A stretch of 5,594 nt of DNA from Bacillota bacterium. GTDB lineage: Bacteria; Bacillota; Clostridia; Tissierellales; Sedimentibacteraceae. The first letter of the stretch is position 1. Every line of letters starts with the position of its first letter. This document shows, piece by piece, positions 4,611 through 5,594 of this stretch. The stretch covers positions 1 through 5,594 of the forward strand of contig JAFACY010000080.1 of assembly GCA_023425285.1 (NCBI GenBank), read 5' to 3'. A program made the position numbers and the translations under genes. A model generated the notes under the pieces. The model was given only the letters and a program-made list of their open reading frames with translations. It was not told where the DNA came from and searched no databases.

Positions 4611-4673
4611 ATGAGTATTATTAAAACCATGAATAAAACATTGAAAAGGTATTATTATCAATTCAATGATTAA
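4611..4673 (+). CDS. Possible 20-residue leader peptide
   Basis: This short ORF encodes MSIIKTMNKTLKRYYYQFND. AGGTGA lies 6 bases before the ATG, and the stop (TAA) is 31 bases before the start of the lipoprotein gene. It has three tyrosines in a row and many basic residues, and no membrane segment. It lies within the 137-base leader between the Fur box and the main gene. It could be a regulatory upstream ORF, for example coupling translation or sensing tyrosine supply, or a chance ORF. Nothing in the sequence proves translation. Confidence 0.3.
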   Translation: MSIIKTMNKTLKRYYYQFND

Positions 4674-4704
4674 TTATCTGATAAGATTACATAAGGAGAA
4701 TTAT

Positions 4705-5594
4705 ATGAATAAATCAAAATTTTTAAAATTAACTGCTATTATAGCAATTTTTGCTTTGATGCTTACAGCTTGCGCAAATCCGGGGAATGAACCTGAAGCA
4801 CCCGTTGTTGAAGCTCCTGAAACCAATGAGGAAGAAAAAGAGCCTGAGAAACCATCAACCGTTGAAATCACAGATGTTCATGGAACTGTTACTGTTCCTG
4901 TAAATCCAAAGAATGTAGTTGCCCTGGATAACAGAACCTTTGAAACATTGTCTGACTGGGGAATAGAATTGGCTGCCGTACCAAAGGCTGTAATGCCTGC
5001 GGATTCACCGTACGTGAGTGATGCGTCAGTCCAGGACATCGGAAATCACAGCGAACCAAATCTTGAAATTATAGCTGCCGTAGATCCTGAGCTTGTAATT
5101 GTGGGACAAAGATTTGCCAGATTTTATGAGGATATAAAAGTGCTGGTACCAAATGCGGCTGTTATTGATCTTAATTTTGATGTTTCTGAAGCGGCAGGTA
5201 CACCGGGTGAAAACTTGGTGAACGGACTAAAAGACTCTACAATTGCTTTAGGCAAAATCTTTGATAAAAATGAAGAGGCTGAAAAATTAGCGGCTGAATT
5301 TGACCAAGCTATCGAAGGTGCAAAGACCGCATACAACGGAACGGATAAAATTATGAGTGTCGTAGTTTCCGGCGGAAATATTGGTTTTTCTGCTCCTCGT
5401 TCAGGACGTGTGTGGGGACCGATGTATGAAATTTTTGGATGGGTTCCTGCTTTAGAAATTGGTGGAGCTACTTCGGATCATCAAGGTGATGATATTTCTG
5501 TTGAGGCCATTGCACAGAGCAACCCGGACTGGATTTTCGTATTGGATCGTGATGCTGCTGTATCATCTGCAACCGATGCGGTTCCTGCTCAGGA
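4705..5594 (+). CDS. Siderophore ABC transporter substrate-binding lipoprotein (FatB/CeuE/YclQ type), 3' end outside window
   Basis: This is an extracytoplasmic, lipid-anchored binding protein of an iron-siderophore ABC importer; 296 codons are seen without a stop. AAGGAG at 4693-4698 lies 6 bases before the ATG. Residues 1-22 are a lipoprotein signal with lipobox LTAC and anchor Cys23. Residues 24-52 are an acidic Pro/Glu linker. The periplasmic-binding fold starts near 53 (TVEITDVHGTVTVPVNPKNVVALD). Matching family blocks are NLEIIAAVDPELVIVGQR, STIALGKIF, GFSAPRSGRVWGPMYEIFGW (about 227-246), DHQGDDISVEAIAQSNPDWIFVLDRDAAV (258-286). The last two resemble the petrobactin or catecholate binders YclQ, FatB and CeuE, including the GxxSR/G region and the C-terminal VLDR. 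The exact ligand cannot be told. A perfect Fur box upstream indicates iron control. Permease and ATPase genes probably follow outside the window. Confidence 0.92.
   Translation, partial: MNKSKFLKLTAIIAIFALMLTACANPGNEPEAPVVEAPETNEEEKEPEKPSTVEITDVHGTVTVPVNPKNVVALDNRTFETLSDWGIELAAVPKAVMPADSPYVSDASVQDIGNHSEPNLEIIAAVDPELVIVGQRFARFYEDIKVLVPNAAVIDLNFDVSEAAGTPGENLVNGLKDSTIALGKIFDKNEEAEKLAAEFDQAIEGAKTAYNGTDKIMSVVVSGGNIGFSAPRSGRVWGPMYEIFGWVPALEIGGATSDHQGDDISVEAIAQSNPDWIFVLDRDAAVSSATDAVPAQ

Noticed and set aside
5124..5336. Reverse-strand open frame inside the siderophore-binding protein gene
   Set aside because: It is antisense to a well-recognised lipoprotein gene; the low-complexity Ser/Ala-rich product is typical of a shadow frame.

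Overview
The window looks like chromosome of a low-GC, Gram-positive, endospore-forming anaerobe (Bacillota, class Clostridia or a close relative). The evidence is the A/T-rich sequence with strong AAGGAG-type ribosome binding sites and TTG/GTG starts, and the spoIIAA-spoIIAB genes beside a short clostridial-type spoVAC-spoVAD-spoVAE set. All recognised genes lie on the plus strand.

Layout: (1) 1-816, the 3' part of a membrane sensor histidine kinase gene whose start lies before the window. (2) 916-1662, spoIIAA and spoIIAB, the anti-anti-sigma and anti-sigma factors that control sigma-F in the forespore. A possible Spo0A box and a -10-like hexamer lie upstream. (3) 1663-2332, an anomalous stretch where sigF would normally be. 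It holds one phage-type holin-like gene (1875-2126) with its own promoter and 5' hairpin. It is bracketed by a 72-bp direct repeat consisting of the last 71 bases of spoIIAB plus one base; the right-hand copy is decayed and carries an in-frame stop. A strong terminator follows at 2257-2285. (4) 2333-4301, a probable forespore operon: an unrecognised 39-residue membrane peptide, then spoVAC, spoVAD and spoVAE, which move dipicolinic acid into the forespore. (5) 4302-4704, a non-coding interval with a REP-like 72-base palindrome, a terminator, a promoter overlapped downstream by a perfect 19-bp Fur box, a dyad, and a possible 20-residue leader peptide. (6) 4705-5594, the 5' part of a siderophore-binding lipoprotein gene (FatB/CeuE/YclQ type), surely iron-regulated.

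How the genes fit together: SpoIIAA and SpoIIAB normally hold sigma-F in check until septation. Sigma-F then leads to sigma-G, which drives spoVA. Here the sigma-F gene itself is missing from its usual place between spoIIAB and spoVAC. The direct repeat suggests that an integration or recombination event at the 3' end of spoIIAB remodelled this locus. The missing sigF, the repeat-flanked holin-like gene and the small ORF ahead of spoVAC are the parts most worth a second look. The iron-uptake gene at the right end is a separate transcription unit.
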